Origin: Chlorogloeopsis fritschii PCC 6912
GTDB lineage: Bacteria; Cyanobacteriota; Cyanobacteriia; Cyanobacteriales; Nostocaceae
Reading direction: 5' to 3'
NCBI RefSeq assembly: GCF_000317285.1
Contig: NZ_AJLN01000051.1
Span: forward strand, 118,449 to 182,448
Length of the DNA stretch: 64,000 nucleotides
This document shows, piece after piece, positions 26,237 to 35,516 of the stretch (its first letter is position 1; every line of letters starts with the position of its first letter). The notes beneath the pieces were generated by a model. The model saw only the letters and a program-made list of their open reading frames with translations, searched no databases and was not told the DNA's origin. Made by a program: the position numbers and the translations under genes.

Positions 26237-28495
26237 TTGAATATGCTTAATTCTCCTGATTTGAGCTTTTCTCGAACCTTGCCTTTGGATGTATTTAATC
26301 AGCTTGGCGAATTGTTAGAACAGATGGCTCAAGCAGTGGAAAATGGAGCTTTGGTATTGACGGAAGCTGTACTTGCCAGAATTCATATCACACAGGAGTG
26401 GCAGAAACAAAGATTTGCGATTGTCATTTCTAAAGGGTTTAGTGTGTTGATGGTGGGTTCTCCACAGGAGGAAGAGCAGGGAAAGGCAGAAGGTAAGAGG
26501 CACAAAGAAGTCACAGCAGAGGCTTCCTCCAAAAGCGTTGCTCTTCCAAAGGAGGCTGTGAACTTCAAAGAAGTAGGAGGAAATCTGCCCAGAGCACACT
26601 TACAACATCAAGAACCTGCGGATTTGACAGCATCAATGGAAATCCCTGGATGGCAACCTCTCTCTGAGTCTTTGTTAAATGTAAAATTAACATTTGATAC
26701 TGAGGCGATCGCCTCTTTTGTTGTGAAATTGAGGGATTTGTTTGAGTGCGACTCTCAGACATACCACAATATTGAACGCTATCGTCAAATTCTCGCTCCG
26801 AATGATGGTAGGCTCCAAAGTCAGTTTACGCTATTGTTGTTAAATTATTTTTTGCCGCAGCCAAATTCAGAACTTATAAATCCTCCTACCTTCTGTTCTG
26901 TTTCTATTTGTCAGCCAGTGGAAGATGCCCTGCAAAAACAACTTGCTCAAGAGCGGCTGTTAAACCAGGTAACAACTCAAATCCGGCAAAGTTTAGACAT
27001 ATCTGTGATTTTGGTAACAGCAATTGAGCAAGTACGGAATTTTTTGGAGTTAGATCGATTGGTAATCTGTAAACTACCTTATTTAAAAGGAGTTAAGCTT
27101 TTCAATCCTTCTGAGTTTTTTAATCCCCCAGCGCTTCAAGGTAGTTCACAAAGTAGCCCTGTTTTGGGTATACCAAATACAATCAATCACACCTTACCCA
27201 GAATACAGAAAGAGGCTTTTCCCAGTAACCAATCACCAATACCTAGTATGGAGTCTTCCTCCCCAACTCCCAATTTTGGTGAAGTTAACAAAATTTTAGA
27301 ATTTTCATCTTTTTCTAGCTTATTTTCGCACTCAGGCTGTGTTATTTACGAATCCCGTGCTAGTGATGCTATTCCTTCAGTATTGATGAGTAAAGAAGAC
27401 AATTGCTTTACGCTTAATTCTTCATGCTGGAAGAAGTATCAGCAAGGCTTTACTTTAGCTGTGGATGATGTTGAAAAAACTTATGCCTTAGAAGAGTGTC
27501 TGTTGAGTTTTTTAAGGAATATACAAGTTCGGGCAAAATTTGTAGCTCCGATTGTATTCGAGGACAAACTTTGGGGACTTTTGATTGCTCATCAGTGTAA
27601 TGCCCCACACTCATGGAGTGAGAGTGAAAAAAGTTTGCTAACTTCTATTGCCGAACAATTGGCGATCGCTATTCACCAGTCTGAGTTAACGCGATCGCTC
27701 ACTCAGGAAAAACAAACGTTAGAGCAACGAGTCATTGAGCGTACAGTAGCGCTGCACGATGCCTTAGTTGCTGCTGAAGCCGCCAGCCGCCTCAGAAGTG
27801 AATTTCTTGCTACCATCAGCCATGAATTACTCACACCTTTGACTTATGTGATTGGTATGTCTTCCACTTTACTACGCTGGTCGTTTGGAGAATTGAACGA
27901 GCGGCAACGGGATTATCTGCAAACAATCCATGATAGTGGAGAGCATTTATTAGAAATGATTAATGATATTTTGGAGTTATCCCAAATTGAAGCAGGAAAG
28001 GCAGTCTTAAATATTACAGAATTTTCTTTAGTGGACATAGCAGAGGCTACAATAGCATCGCTTTTAGCAAAAGCCACAAGTCAGCAAGTTAATCTTAGAC
28101 TGGATTTACCCCTGGATCGACAACGCGATCGCTTTATTGCAGATGCCAGGCGAGTAGAGCAAATATTGTGGAACCTTTTGAGCAATGCGATCAAATTTAC
28201 ACCTGAAGGTGGAAATGTCACTTTACGGCTATGGATGGAAGACGATACCGCCGTGTTTCAAGTGGAAGATACTGGCATTGGTATTCCTGAAGAAAAATTA
28301 CCACTGTTGTTTGAGAAATTTCACCAACTCGATCCACCCTACCGCCGTCTTTACGAAGGTACAGGGCTTGGCTTGGCATTAACAAAACAACTTGTAGAAC
28401 TACATAGAGGTCGAATTGAAGTAGAATCTACTGTTGGCATTGGCTCAATTTTTACTGTATGGATACCAATCCAACCAGAGCCAGTTTTGAGTTAG
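26237..28495 (+). CDS. GAF-domain sensor histidine kinase
   Basis: A 752-residue soluble two-component kinase. The N-terminal domain (1-200) is unassigned. A GAF domain (about 245-485) contains a long variable insert and ends VRAKFVAPIVFEDKLWGLLIAHQC. HisKA follows with the phospho-acceptor His in FLATISHELLTPLTYV, then an HATPase core with the N-box LWNLLSNAIKF, the G1 box DTGIGIPEE and the G2 region GTGLGLALTKQL. Residues about 74-112 (EEEQGKAEGKRHKEVTAEAS) look like a translated repeat insertion. It has no membrane segment, and no bilin-binding Cys is evident in the GAF. It is divergent from cobN with 79 bp between them; the partner regulator is unknown. Confidence 0.87.
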   Translation: MNMLNSPDLSFSRTLPLDVFNQLGELLEQMAQAVENGALVLTEAVLARIHITQEWQKQRFAIVISKGFSVLMVGSPQEEEQGKAEGKRHKEVTAEASSKSVALPKEAVNFKEVGGNLPRAHLQHQEPADLTASMEIPGWQPLSESLLNVKLTFDTEAIASFVVKLRDLFECDSQTYHNIERYRQILAPNDGRLQSQFTLLLLNYFLPQPNSELINPPTFCSVSICQPVEDALQKQLAQERLLNQVTTQIRQSLDISVILVTAIEQVRNFLELDRLVICKLPYLKGVKLFNPSEFFNPPALQGSSQSSPVLGIPNTINHTLPRIQKEAFPSNQSPIPSMESSSPTPNFGEVNKILEFSSFSSLFSHSGCVIYESRASDAIPSVLMSKEDNCFTLNSSCWKKYQQGFTLAVDDVEKTYALEECLLSFLRNIQVRAKFVAPIVFEDKLWGLLIAHQCNAPHSWSESEKSLLTSIAEQLAIAIHQSELTRSLTQEKQTLEQRVIERTVALHDALVAAEAASRLRSEFLATISHELLTPLTYVIGMSSTLLRWSFGELNERQRDYLQTIHDSGEHLLEMINDILELSQIEAGKAVLNITEFSLVDIAEATIASLLAKATSQQVNLRLDLPLDRQRDRFIADARRVEQILWNLLSNAIKFTPEGGNVTLRLWMEDDTAVFQVEDTGIGIPEEKLPLLFEKFHQLDPPYRRLYEGTGLGLALTKQLVELHRGRIEVESTVGIGSIFTVWIPIQPEPVLS

Positions 28496-28675
28496 TCATT
28501 AGTCACTAGTCATTGGTTAGTAGTTGGTAGTTTGTCATACTAAGTTGCAATCATAGGTAGTATTTCTCCCCCTGCTCCCTTGCTCCCCTGCCCCCCTGCC
28601 TGCCAAAACTAATATGTTTGAACGCAACTTGGTATCACTCCCTCACTCCCTCACTCTTCTCCCTTCTTTCCCTCT

Positions 28676-29350
28676 ATGCCTATTGAAAGCTTACAGGGCG
28701 GACTAATTGTTTCCTGTCAAGCCCCTGTAGATTCACCGCTCCACAATCCATTCGTAATTGCAGCAATGGCACAAGCTGCTGTCAATAACGGTGCTGTTGG
28801 AGTGCGTATTGATACGCCTGCGCATATATATGCTGTACGTCAACGTGTTCAAGTGCCAATCATTGGACTATGGAAGCAAGTCATAGCTGGATATGATATA
28901 TACATTACTCCTCAATTTCACCATGCCGCTGCTGTTGCAGAAGCGGGAGCGGATATTATCGCCATAGACGCGACGACTAGAAAACGCCCTGGTAGTGAAA
29001 ATTTAGCAGTTACTATTGCCCAGATTCATGAGAAATTAGCCAAACCAGTCATGGCAGATGTAGATACAATCGAAGCGGCAAAATTAGCTGTAGACGCTGG
29101 TGCAGATATGGTAGGAACTACTCTTTGTGGCTACACTGCTGCAACCAAGCATCTTTCTCCCCCCGCTTGGGAACTTTTAACTCAGATGGTGGAAAAGCTA
29201 CAAGTTCCCGTAATTTGTGAAGGCGGTATTTCTTCTCCTCAAATGGCGCGTAGGGCAATTGATTTAGGAGCATACGCTGTAGTTGTTGGCACTGCGATAA
29301 CGGGGATCGATTATTTGGTGAGAGATTATCTATACAATCTTAAATACTGA
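28676..29350 (+). CDS. nanE: N-acylglucosamine-6-phosphate 2-epimerase (NanE)
   Basis: A TIM-barrel enzyme that interconverts N-acetylmannosamine-6-phosphate and N-acetylglucosamine-6-phosphate. It shows GGLIVSCQAPVDSPLHNPF at the start, the catalytic Lys in PIIGLWKQ, Asp/Glu in IIAIDATTRKRPG, then VMADVDTIEAAKLAVDAGADMVGTT, VICEGGISSPQMARRAIDLGA and VVVGTAITG for phosphate binding. Length (224) is normal. No other sialic-acid genes are adjacent, so it likely serves amino-sugar recycling. Pyrimidine-rich repeats fill the 180 bp upstream. Confidence 0.9.
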   Translation: MPIESLQGGLIVSCQAPVDSPLHNPFVIAAMAQAAVNNGAVGVRIDTPAHIYAVRQRVQVPIIGLWKQVIAGYDIYITPQFHHAAAVAEAGADIIAIDATTRKRPGSENLAVTIAQIHEKLAKPVMADVDTIEAAKLAVDAGADMVGTTLCGYTAATKHLSPPAWELLTQMVEKLQVPVICEGGISSPQMARRAIDLGAYAVVVGTAITGIDYLVRDYLYNLKY

Positions 29351-29433
29351 GTCTTGGGTATGGGAGCATCCCAAATGGTTGAGTTTATTTTTAAACGCAG
29401 AGTCATGCACAGGAGTACAAGGTAGCTGATGAA

Positions 29434-29907
29434 TTACAACAGCAACATCTCAAATCCAAACTCTACAGAGCAATTAGAATCATGCAGTTCTCGCATTCCA
29501 ATTCGTTGAAAGCCAAGGTGCTTGTAAAGTTGATGAGCAGCAGTAAAACGAGTGTCGCTCCAGAGGATGAGACGGAGTTTCTCTGCACCGCGGGCATGAG
29601 CGATCGCTATTTCTACCAATCGTCTTCCCCAACCTTGTCGGCGTAACGAGGGATGTACATATAAGCTTTTCAACTCAGCATCATCAGGGTGAAGCAGAAC
29701 AGCTCCCGTTGCCAAAATATTTCCTTTCTCTTCAATCACCCAGAATTCTCCACCGTTAGCACGAAAATAATCTCCTGGATTAAGCAGATGAGTATCTTCT
29801 TTTTCAGCATCCAGAACACAGCCATATTCAGCGTAAATTTCTGCTATTAGCTTCAGTATGCCAGGAACATCAGATGAGATAGTAGGACGAATTAAAAGCA
29901 TTTGCAC
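29434..29907 (-). CDS. GNAT-family N-acetyltransferase
   Basis: A 157-residue acetyltransferase. The GNAT motif A is LKSLYVHPSLRRQGWGRRLVEIAIAHAR (R-R-Q-G-W-G acetyl-CoA loop), followed by LILWSDTRFTAAHQLYKHLGFQRIG. A single domain with no extra regions. The substrate is unknown; a metabolite or protein N-terminus is equally possible. Confidence 0.85.
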   Translation of the reverse strand: MQMLLIRPTISSDVPGILKLIAEIYAEYGCVLDAEKEDTHLLNPGDYFRANGGEFWVIEEKGNILATGAVLLHPDDAELKSLYVHPSLRRQGWGRRLVEIAIAHARGAEKLRLILWSDTRFTAAHQLYKHLGFQRIGMRELHDSNCSVEFGFEMLLL

Positions 29908-29992
29908 TGTAACTAAAACTAACTGTAGTTTTTGAGGGCAAAGTTGCAGTCAAAAGCCCTACATTCAGAGTTAATAGAACATTTGCTATTAA

Positions 29993-30895
29993 TTATCTTC
30001 GTTTAAAAATTACCATTTCATTACCAACCACCGGGCTACGCGCCACCAGCCTGTTTTGAGAGTCGGTAATTTCTAGATGAGTGAAGTCCAATTCTTGAGA
30101 ACGTTGTAAAATCTCAGCGGCTAGTTTGTTTTGTTGAGATTCTTTGAGAGTGTACCAATCATCACTAATTTTCATAGTGAGAGTACTAGTGAGAAAGTTG
30201 GCTTGAATTGATTGTATGAGTCCGGAGGCAATGCGATCGCTTACTTGTGCCACTTGATTTTCAATTGCCGCAATCAAAGTTTGTTCTGGCGTTAATACTA
30301 ATGTCGGTGTCGGTGTTGGTGTCGGCGTGGGGGTTACTTCGGGTTCTGGCTCTGGTGTTGAGGGAGGAGTAATTTCTTCTGTTGGCGGCGCGGCTTCTTC
30401 TTCTGCTGATGGCGTTGGTGTTGTTAATGACTCTGGTGAAGTCGTTATGGTTGGTGAAGGTTCTTCTTCAGCAAGAGGAGTTTCTTGAGTAGGGGAAGTA
30501 GGCGGAATTGTTGCTACTTCTGTTGGCTTACTTGTAAAAATATTTGAAGTTGTCCAAATTAAAATTACGGTAGTAACAGCAATAACTCCCGTCAAAACAG
30601 TGTCGGATAAATTAGCAGACAAATTTGTTGGTAACAAAGAGCGGATTTTGGCTAATAATCCACTCCACCCAGATTGAAGCGGCTGCAAAAAACTGGAGGT
30701 TTCCTCAGTACCACCAGGAGGTTCTGTCTCCAACTTTTCAACCGTTGTTTCTAAAAGAGCGATCGCACCTCTGAGAATTTGGATAGTTTTAGCCTTCCAA
30801 AAAGGTTGAGCTTTTTGGTATTGTCTTTGCCGAAGTCGATTTTCCTCCGGTTCTGGGGAAGAAGATGGTTGTGGATTTTGATTGTCTTGTGACAT
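29993..30895 (-). CDS. Single-span membrane protein with Pro/Thr-rich linker
   Basis: This 300-residue protein has a cytoplasmic N-terminal half (residues 1-95), one transmembrane helix (about 100-117, TVLTGVIAVTTVILIWTT), and an exported Pro/Thr/Glu-rich linker (about 120-205, repeated PTPTPTPT). A C-terminal globular domain (about 208-300) carries LIAAIENQVAQVSDRIASGLIQSIQANF and LTMKISDDWYTLKESQQNKLAAEILQRS. The last part resembles a domain seen in other cyanobacterial exported proteins, but I cannot name it. It is divergent from the phosphoesterase gene. Confidence 0.75.
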   Translation of the reverse strand: MSQDNQNPQPSSSPEPEENRLRQRQYQKAQPFWKAKTIQILRGAIALLETTVEKLETEPPGGTEETSSFLQPLQSGWSGLLAKIRSLLPTNLSANLSDTVLTGVIAVTTVILIWTTSNIFTSKPTEVATIPPTSPTQETPLAEEEPSPTITTSPESLTTPTPSAEEEAAPPTEEITPPSTPEPEPEVTPTPTPTPTPTLVLTPEQTLIAAIENQVAQVSDRIASGLIQSIQANFLTSTLTMKISDDWYTLKESQQNKLAAEILQRSQELDFTHLEITDSQNRLVARSPVVGNEMVIFKRR

Positions 30896-31021
30896 GGAAC
30901 TTTCACCCAGAGCAGCTAATCAAAAACATACATATTAAATTCCTGCTTCAGCCTCCCCTGCCTTAATGTATCACTTCATTGCTTCGGCTAAACTTATCAA
31001 AATATTGATTTGGATACAATT

Positions 31022-31930
31022 ATGAAGCTAAAACGCCGTCAATTTTTATTTTTAAGTAGCCTCAGTGCTTTTGGTATAGGATTTTTAGGTGTTATCAGCC
31101 GTTATGCTAGTAACAATACTGATGAACTAGAAACAGCAGTAGCCGCCGCTCCAGCTAAAAAAGACTTGTTACTACGCTTTGTTTCTGTTGCAGATACAGG
31201 CACTGGTGCAGGAGGGCAGTATGCTGTCGCTAGGGCAATGACTAATTATCACAGCAAAAATCCCTACAAATTAGTTGTCTTAGCTGGCGATAATATCTAC
31301 AATAATGGCGAAATTGAGAAAATTGGTGCAGTTTTTGAGCGTCCTTATGCTTCTTTGCTCAAACGAGGTGTAAAGTTTCAAGCTGTTTTAGGCAATCACG
31401 ATATTCGTACTGCCAATGGCGATTTACAGTTAAAATATGTCGGCTTTAATATGAAGGGACGTTATTACACTTTTCGCCAAGACAAAGTACAATTTTTTGC
31501 TTTGGATACTAATGGTAATGCTGATTGGAAAAATCAGTTGATTTGGCTAGAAAAAGAATTAAGCCGCAGTAATGCCCCTTGGAAAATTGTCTTTGGTCAT
31601 CATCCAATTTATGCATCGGGTGCTTATGGCAGTAATCCACAGTTTATTAAAAATTTTACTCCCTTGTTTCAAAAATATGGCGTTCAACTTTATATAAATG
31701 GTCACGAACATCATTATGAACGCACCCGTTCTATTAATGGTACGACTTATTTAATTTGTGGTGGTGGTGCAGGTACTCGCCCTGTCGGAAAAAATGAATG
31801 GACGGAGTATTCTGCTGAGAGGTTAAGTTTTGCAGCCTATGAAGTATATCCAGATAGAATCGAGATTAGCGGTATTGGTACCGATCGCCGTGTTTTTGAT
31901 CGAGGCATTATTCCACTGCAAACAGCATAA
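31022..31930 (+). CDS. Exported metallophosphoesterase (purple-acid-phosphatase-like)
   Basis: A calcineurin-like dimetal phosphatase. The N-terminus MKLKRRQFLFLSSLSAFGIG has a twin-Arg-like start and a hydrophobic helix, so export through Tat or Sec is likely. The metal motifs are VSVADTGTG, LAGDNIYNNG, LGNHDIR, VFGHHPIY and NGHEHHYER, in the right order and spacing. The ATG at 31022 begins the signal peptide and is preferred to a TTG at 31010. It probably cleaves phosphate esters in the periplasm. There is no Pho box that I can see. Confidence 0.87.
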   Translation: MKLKRRQFLFLSSLSAFGIGFLGVISRYASNNTDELETAVAAAPAKKDLLLRFVSVADTGTGAGGQYAVARAMTNYHSKNPYKLVVLAGDNIYNNGEIEKIGAVFERPYASLLKRGVKFQAVLGNHDIRTANGDLQLKYVGFNMKGRYYTFRQDKVQFFALDTNGNADWKNQLIWLEKELSRSNAPWKIVFGHHPIYASGAYGSNPQFIKNFTPLFQKYGVQLYINGHEHHYERTRSINGTTYLICGGGAGTRPVGKNEWTEYSAERLSFAAYEVYPDRIEISGIGTDRRVFDRGIIPLQTA

Positions 31931-32758
31931 TTATCCTTTCTTCAGTTGGGCTTTAGCTTGCTGCCATAAGGCTTCTAACTCTTGGAGAGTGTAATCGGAA
32001 AGGGGGCGATCGGCAAAAGCCTCCATTTTTTGTAACCTTTGAATAAAGCGTTGATTTGTTCCTTGTAATGCTTCGCTGGGATCGAGGTTATACCAACGGG
32101 CAAGCTGGAGAACAGAAAACAGCAAGTCACCTAATTCAGCTTGTTGTTGTGCTGGTGTTTCGTGGGCTAGGGCGTGCTGAAACTCCTGTAACTCCTCGTG
32201 AAACTTATCCCACACCCCGTCGATATTTTCCCATTCAAATCCTACCGCAGCCGCTTTCTGGGAAATTTTCATTGTTGCCATCAAAGGGGGAAGTTTACGG
32301 GCATAGTTACTCAACTTCGCACTGAGTTTTTGACTCTCTGGAGACGGTTCTCCTTTTTCTGCCGCTTTAATTTGTTCCCAGTTTTGCCGTACTTCTTCCA
32401 CACTTTGTACCGAAACTTCGCCAAATACGTGCGGATGGCGGCGAATCAATTTTTGAGCAATACCTTGAGCTACTTCCTTAAGAGTAAATTGCTCGTACTC
32501 CTTAGCAATTTGTGCTTGCAGAACAACTTGTAATAGCAAATCCCCCAATTCTTCTGCGATCGCTTCTTTGTCTCCACTTTTGATTGCATCTACGACTTCA
32601 TAGGCTTCTTCAATCACGTAAGGCGTCAGCGTTTGGGGAGTTTGCGCCAAATCCCACGGACAACCTCCTTCGGGCGATCGCAACTTTGCCACCACATCAA
32701 TTAATTCTTGTAACGCCGCCAGAGTTTCAGCATGATTCTGGTTTTGATGAAATTCCAT
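31931..32758 (-). CDS. mazG: Nucleoside triphosphate pyrophosphohydrolase MazG
   Basis: A house-cleaning enzyme that hydrolyses (d)NTPs, including aberrant ones, to monophosphates and pyrophosphate. Two MazG helical domains are visible. The first has LRSPEGGCPWDLAQTPQTL, the metal-binding EEAYEVVDAI and EELGDLLLQVVLQ. The second has VGFEWENIDGVWDKFHEELQEF and AELGDLLFSVLQLARW. Length (275) is typical. It is convergent with the phosphoesterase gene and touches it at the 3' end. Confidence 0.94.
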   Translation of the reverse strand: MEFHQNQNHAETLAALQELIDVVAKLRSPEGGCPWDLAQTPQTLTPYVIEEAYEVVDAIKSGDKEAIAEELGDLLLQVVLQAQIAKEYEQFTLKEVAQGIAQKLIRRHPHVFGEVSVQSVEEVRQNWEQIKAAEKGEPSPESQKLSAKLSNYARKLPPLMATMKISQKAAAVGFEWENIDGVWDKFHEELQEFQHALAHETPAQQQAELGDLLFSVLQLARWYNLDPSEALQGTNQRFIQRLQKMEAFADRPLSDYTLQELEALWQQAKAQLKKG

Positions 32759-32802
32759 AATTAATAACTAATAAAAACTTTTTGATTAAGAAGCTATCAC
32801 TA

Positions 32803-33408
32803 TTACTTTGTCCGGCTTTTACTGGTTTTCGAGCCAGACTGACGACTGCGAGCTTTCGCTTTACGTTTCTTCATTTTCGCACGCGGTAGCAAACCGCGAA
32901 TACCGGATGAATGGAAACGCTTGTATGCCGAACTAGCCCAATCGCTCAAGGAATGGCTCATTGCACCAAGCTCCAATCCCAAAAACAGCGCCAGAGACTC
33001 GGTGCTGTAACTTATAAGCGATCGCCCTACATTTTCACTTAAAATCTGCCAACTCCACGCTCTATGACCTAATTTCTCGGCAACTACCACACTTAAAATT
33101 GCCAAAGTTACAGCAATAATGCCTAAATAAAGCACTCTTAAAGTTGTACCAATAATTGGTCCGTGAGATAAGAACGACCGATGGCGCAGACTTTTTTGAT
33201 AAGGAATCCAAATCCAACGCAATAAACCCCAGCGTTGGTACTGGCGAGAATATATATCTAAGTCAGGGCCAAACATTAACCCACCAAACATAAATCCACC
33301 AGCCACCAACAAAGTCAGGTTGCCGCTCTGAGTCTGAACAAAAGTGAAACCAGCAACAAACGGCAAAGCCCACAGAGTAATGCGATCGTGCGTTTGACCA
33401 GAGGGCAT
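32803..33408 (-). CDS. DUF2227 membrane metal-binding protein
   Basis: A 201-residue integral membrane protein starting MPSGQTHDRIT, whose His and Asp (with GPDLDIYSRQYQRWG and RHRSFLSHGPIIGT) form the presumed metal site of the DUF2227/YdjM-like family. Four hydrophobic segments are seen (about 12-28, 33-48, 88-110, 135-150). The C-terminal 30 residues are Lys/Arg/Ser-rich. The function is unknown. It lies directly before tRNA-Val on the opposite strand. Confidence 0.8.
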   Translation of the reverse strand: MPSGQTHDRITLWALPFVAGFTFVQTQSGNLTLLVAGGFMFGGLMFGPDLDIYSRQYQRWGLLRWIWIPYQKSLRHRSFLSHGPIIGTTLRVLYLGIIAVTLAILSVVVAEKLGHRAWSWQILSENVGRSLISYSTESLALFLGLELGAMSHSLSDWASSAYKRFHSSGIRGLLPRAKMKKRKAKARSRQSGSKTSKSRTK

Positions 33409-33497
33409 TGAGACTTTCTAAAAAATTTTCAAAAATATTTCCCAAAAATACTAGCGCGACACGAAATTTTTTGCTATATTTAATTCTTGTGTGTGAC

Positions 33498-33570
<73 letters not shown>

Positions 33571-33956
33571 TAGCCCTAAAAGTAATATCCAACTTAACTA
33601 AATAGTTGGACAGTTAAGTAGAGGCGCGATATATCGCGCCTCTACATCCGGATGAATACCGCGATTCGGCAAAGCCTAAATTACCACCTGAAGCAGTACA
33701 AGTTTTGATTGCTTAATGAATTATTTCATTAGCGATCCAATTGATGAAGAAATCGGGTTGTGAGGATCTAGCTTAGTCATCATTAACCACCAAAACTGTC
33801 AGTTCGTGCATCTTACCAGAGAAAAAGCCAAAATTAATGTTGCTTTTCCTCAGCAGTTTTACTGATCCCAAATCATTGCCGATCTAGGTATAAATTTGTA
33901 AATCACCGTCTTTGGCGATCGTCTGAGCTAGGATGCCTTACTGTTGTGTTTGAGCT
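33571..33956. other. Intergenic region after tRNA-Val with palindrome and gene scrap
   Basis: A perfect 28-bp palindrome (half GTAGAGGCGCGATA) occupies 33618-33645. Just after it, 33647-33715 reads in one frame PDEYRDSAKPKLPPEAVQVL and then a stop, like the last 20 residues of a lost gene. The remainder shows nothing. Confidence 0.45.
33618..33645. repeat. 28-bp perfect palindrome
   Basis: GTAGAGGCGCGATA followed by its exact reverse complement. Such GGCGCGATATATCGCGCC palindromes are frequent between genes in filamentous cyanobacteria. It may terminate tRNA-Val transcription. Confidence 0.8.
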
Positions 33957-35363
33957 ATGCCCAATGATAACCTGCCGTCGAGTAGCAATGATACTAGCCT
34001 TATTAATAAAATCAGCTACAACCTTCATCAAGTAATTATTACCATTCAAGAACAGCAACCTGAATTATTGCTAGATAAATATAGAAATATAAACTGGCAT
34101 AGTAGCCGCAACCAATCTGCGCTGAGTCTAAAACTAACAAACTTACTCAGCCAAGCTCAAGACCAAAGTACATTGCTTCAAAATTTACAGTGTTTTCTTA
34201 AAGCTCTTTTTACTCCCGAATCTTTTGATTCACCTGTATTAATAAAATTTTTAGAGACAATTCGGCAATTATCTTATTCAGAATCTGAATCAAATAAATC
34301 ATCTCATTGTCTAGAAGTAGATTCATCCAAGAAATTTTTACCAACAGTAACCGCTACATCAAAACAGCAAACTGGAATCGCAATTTTACTTCTAGATGCA
34401 GAAAACATCCAACTTAATGCCGAAACTGAAAAGTTTTTAACCACAGTTTGTCATTGTCCTCTGCACGTAAAAATTGCTTTTGCTAATTGGTGCAGTATGG
34501 GTAAACAAGATTTTGAATTCCATCAACGCAGCTATGATTTAATTCATGTACCTGCTGGTAAAGACAACGCTGATGGTAAAATGATAGCCTTCGGCTCATC
34601 TATTCACGAACGCTACCCACAAGTTCAAGAAGTTTTAGTCTGTTCCTCAGACAAAGTGATGACTAATCTATGCAATCATTTACAGCAAAATGGATTAATA
34701 GTTTATCGAGTTAGTCAGCAAGGCAATCATCTCAAAATCTTGAACAGTAACACTGGTGAAACTCACATTCGTAGCATATTAGAAATACCTGATTTTAATA
34801 AATTTATTAAACAAATTCAAGGCATAATTATATCTGAAGAAAAAACCACTTCTAATCAATGGTTTAAGTTATCTCAAATTGCGCAAATATATCAGCATAA
34901 ATATAATCTTGACATTAATGAAGTTACATCTCATCACTATCCGGGGAAAACAGCAAAGGATGTTTTGATTAAATATCAATCTGATGTTGTTATCTATCAA
35001 CCATTAGAAAATCCAGAAGCATATGTAGCTTTATTTAGAAAACCTCAACTCAATAAGTTAAATAACAATAATTTTGCACTGAAAAAAGAGGTTACTTCTA
35101 AAGCAGATTTAGAAAAGGCATTAGTTGCTATAATTACTACCCTAATGAGTAAATTCCCCAACAACTATGTTCCTATAGAAATTTTAAGTAGCCATTTTAA
35201 TAAACAATACAGTTTAGGAGTTAATAAAATGCTGGGAAATTTGGGTTTAAGCCGTAATTTCCGAGCTTTTCTAGTAAATGATTGCAATTGTTTCGATGTT
35301 CACAGAATAGGCGATCGCTGGCAAGTGGGTTTAAAAGAAGCTCTTGCCACAACCAAAAACTAA
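33957..35363 (+). CDS. NYN-domain ribonuclease-like protein with OST-HTH domains
   Basis: This 468-residue cytoplasmic protein has an N-terminal helical part, an NYN (PIN-like) nuclease domain (about residues 138-265; AILLLDAENIQ, KIAFANWCSM, AGKDNADGKMIAFG, VLVCSSDKVMTNLC) and two C-terminal OST-HTH/LOTUS-like winged helices (about 300-365 and 390-460). The acidic residues D (LLLDAEN), D (KDNADG) and D (SSDKV) are in the expected places. LabA-like proteins of cyanobacteria share this design and act in RNA or circadian regulation, but the target is unknown. Codon use is AT-rich. Confidence 0.82.
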   Translation: MPNDNLPSSSNDTSLINKISYNLHQVIITIQEQQPELLLDKYRNINWHSSRNQSALSLKLTNLLSQAQDQSTLLQNLQCFLKALFTPESFDSPVLIKFLETIRQLSYSESESNKSSHCLEVDSSKKFLPTVTATSKQQTGIAILLLDAENIQLNAETEKFLTTVCHCPLHVKIAFANWCSMGKQDFEFHQRSYDLIHVPAGKDNADGKMIAFGSSIHERYPQVQEVLVCSSDKVMTNLCNHLQQNGLIVYRVSQQGNHLKILNSNTGETHIRSILEIPDFNKFIKQIQGIIISEEKTTSNQWFKLSQIAQIYQHKYNLDINEVTSHHYPGKTAKDVLIKYQSDVVIYQPLENPEAYVALFRKPQLNKLNNNNFALKKEVTSKADLEKALVAIITTLMSKFPNNYVPIEILSSHFNKQYSLGVNKMLGNLGLSRNFRAFLVNDCNCFDVHRIGDRWQVGLKEALATTKN

Positions 35364-35516
35364 AGGCTTGCATACGCCACTGCCTTTGCTAGCAACTTCA
35401 AGTACTATTGTCAAATTAGTAATCTAAAACGCACCTATCAAATATTTAAAACTTAAACACATTAATATACAGTGATATCTAAGCTAGTCTGTAAATAAAT
35501 ATTACGTTTTAAGAAA

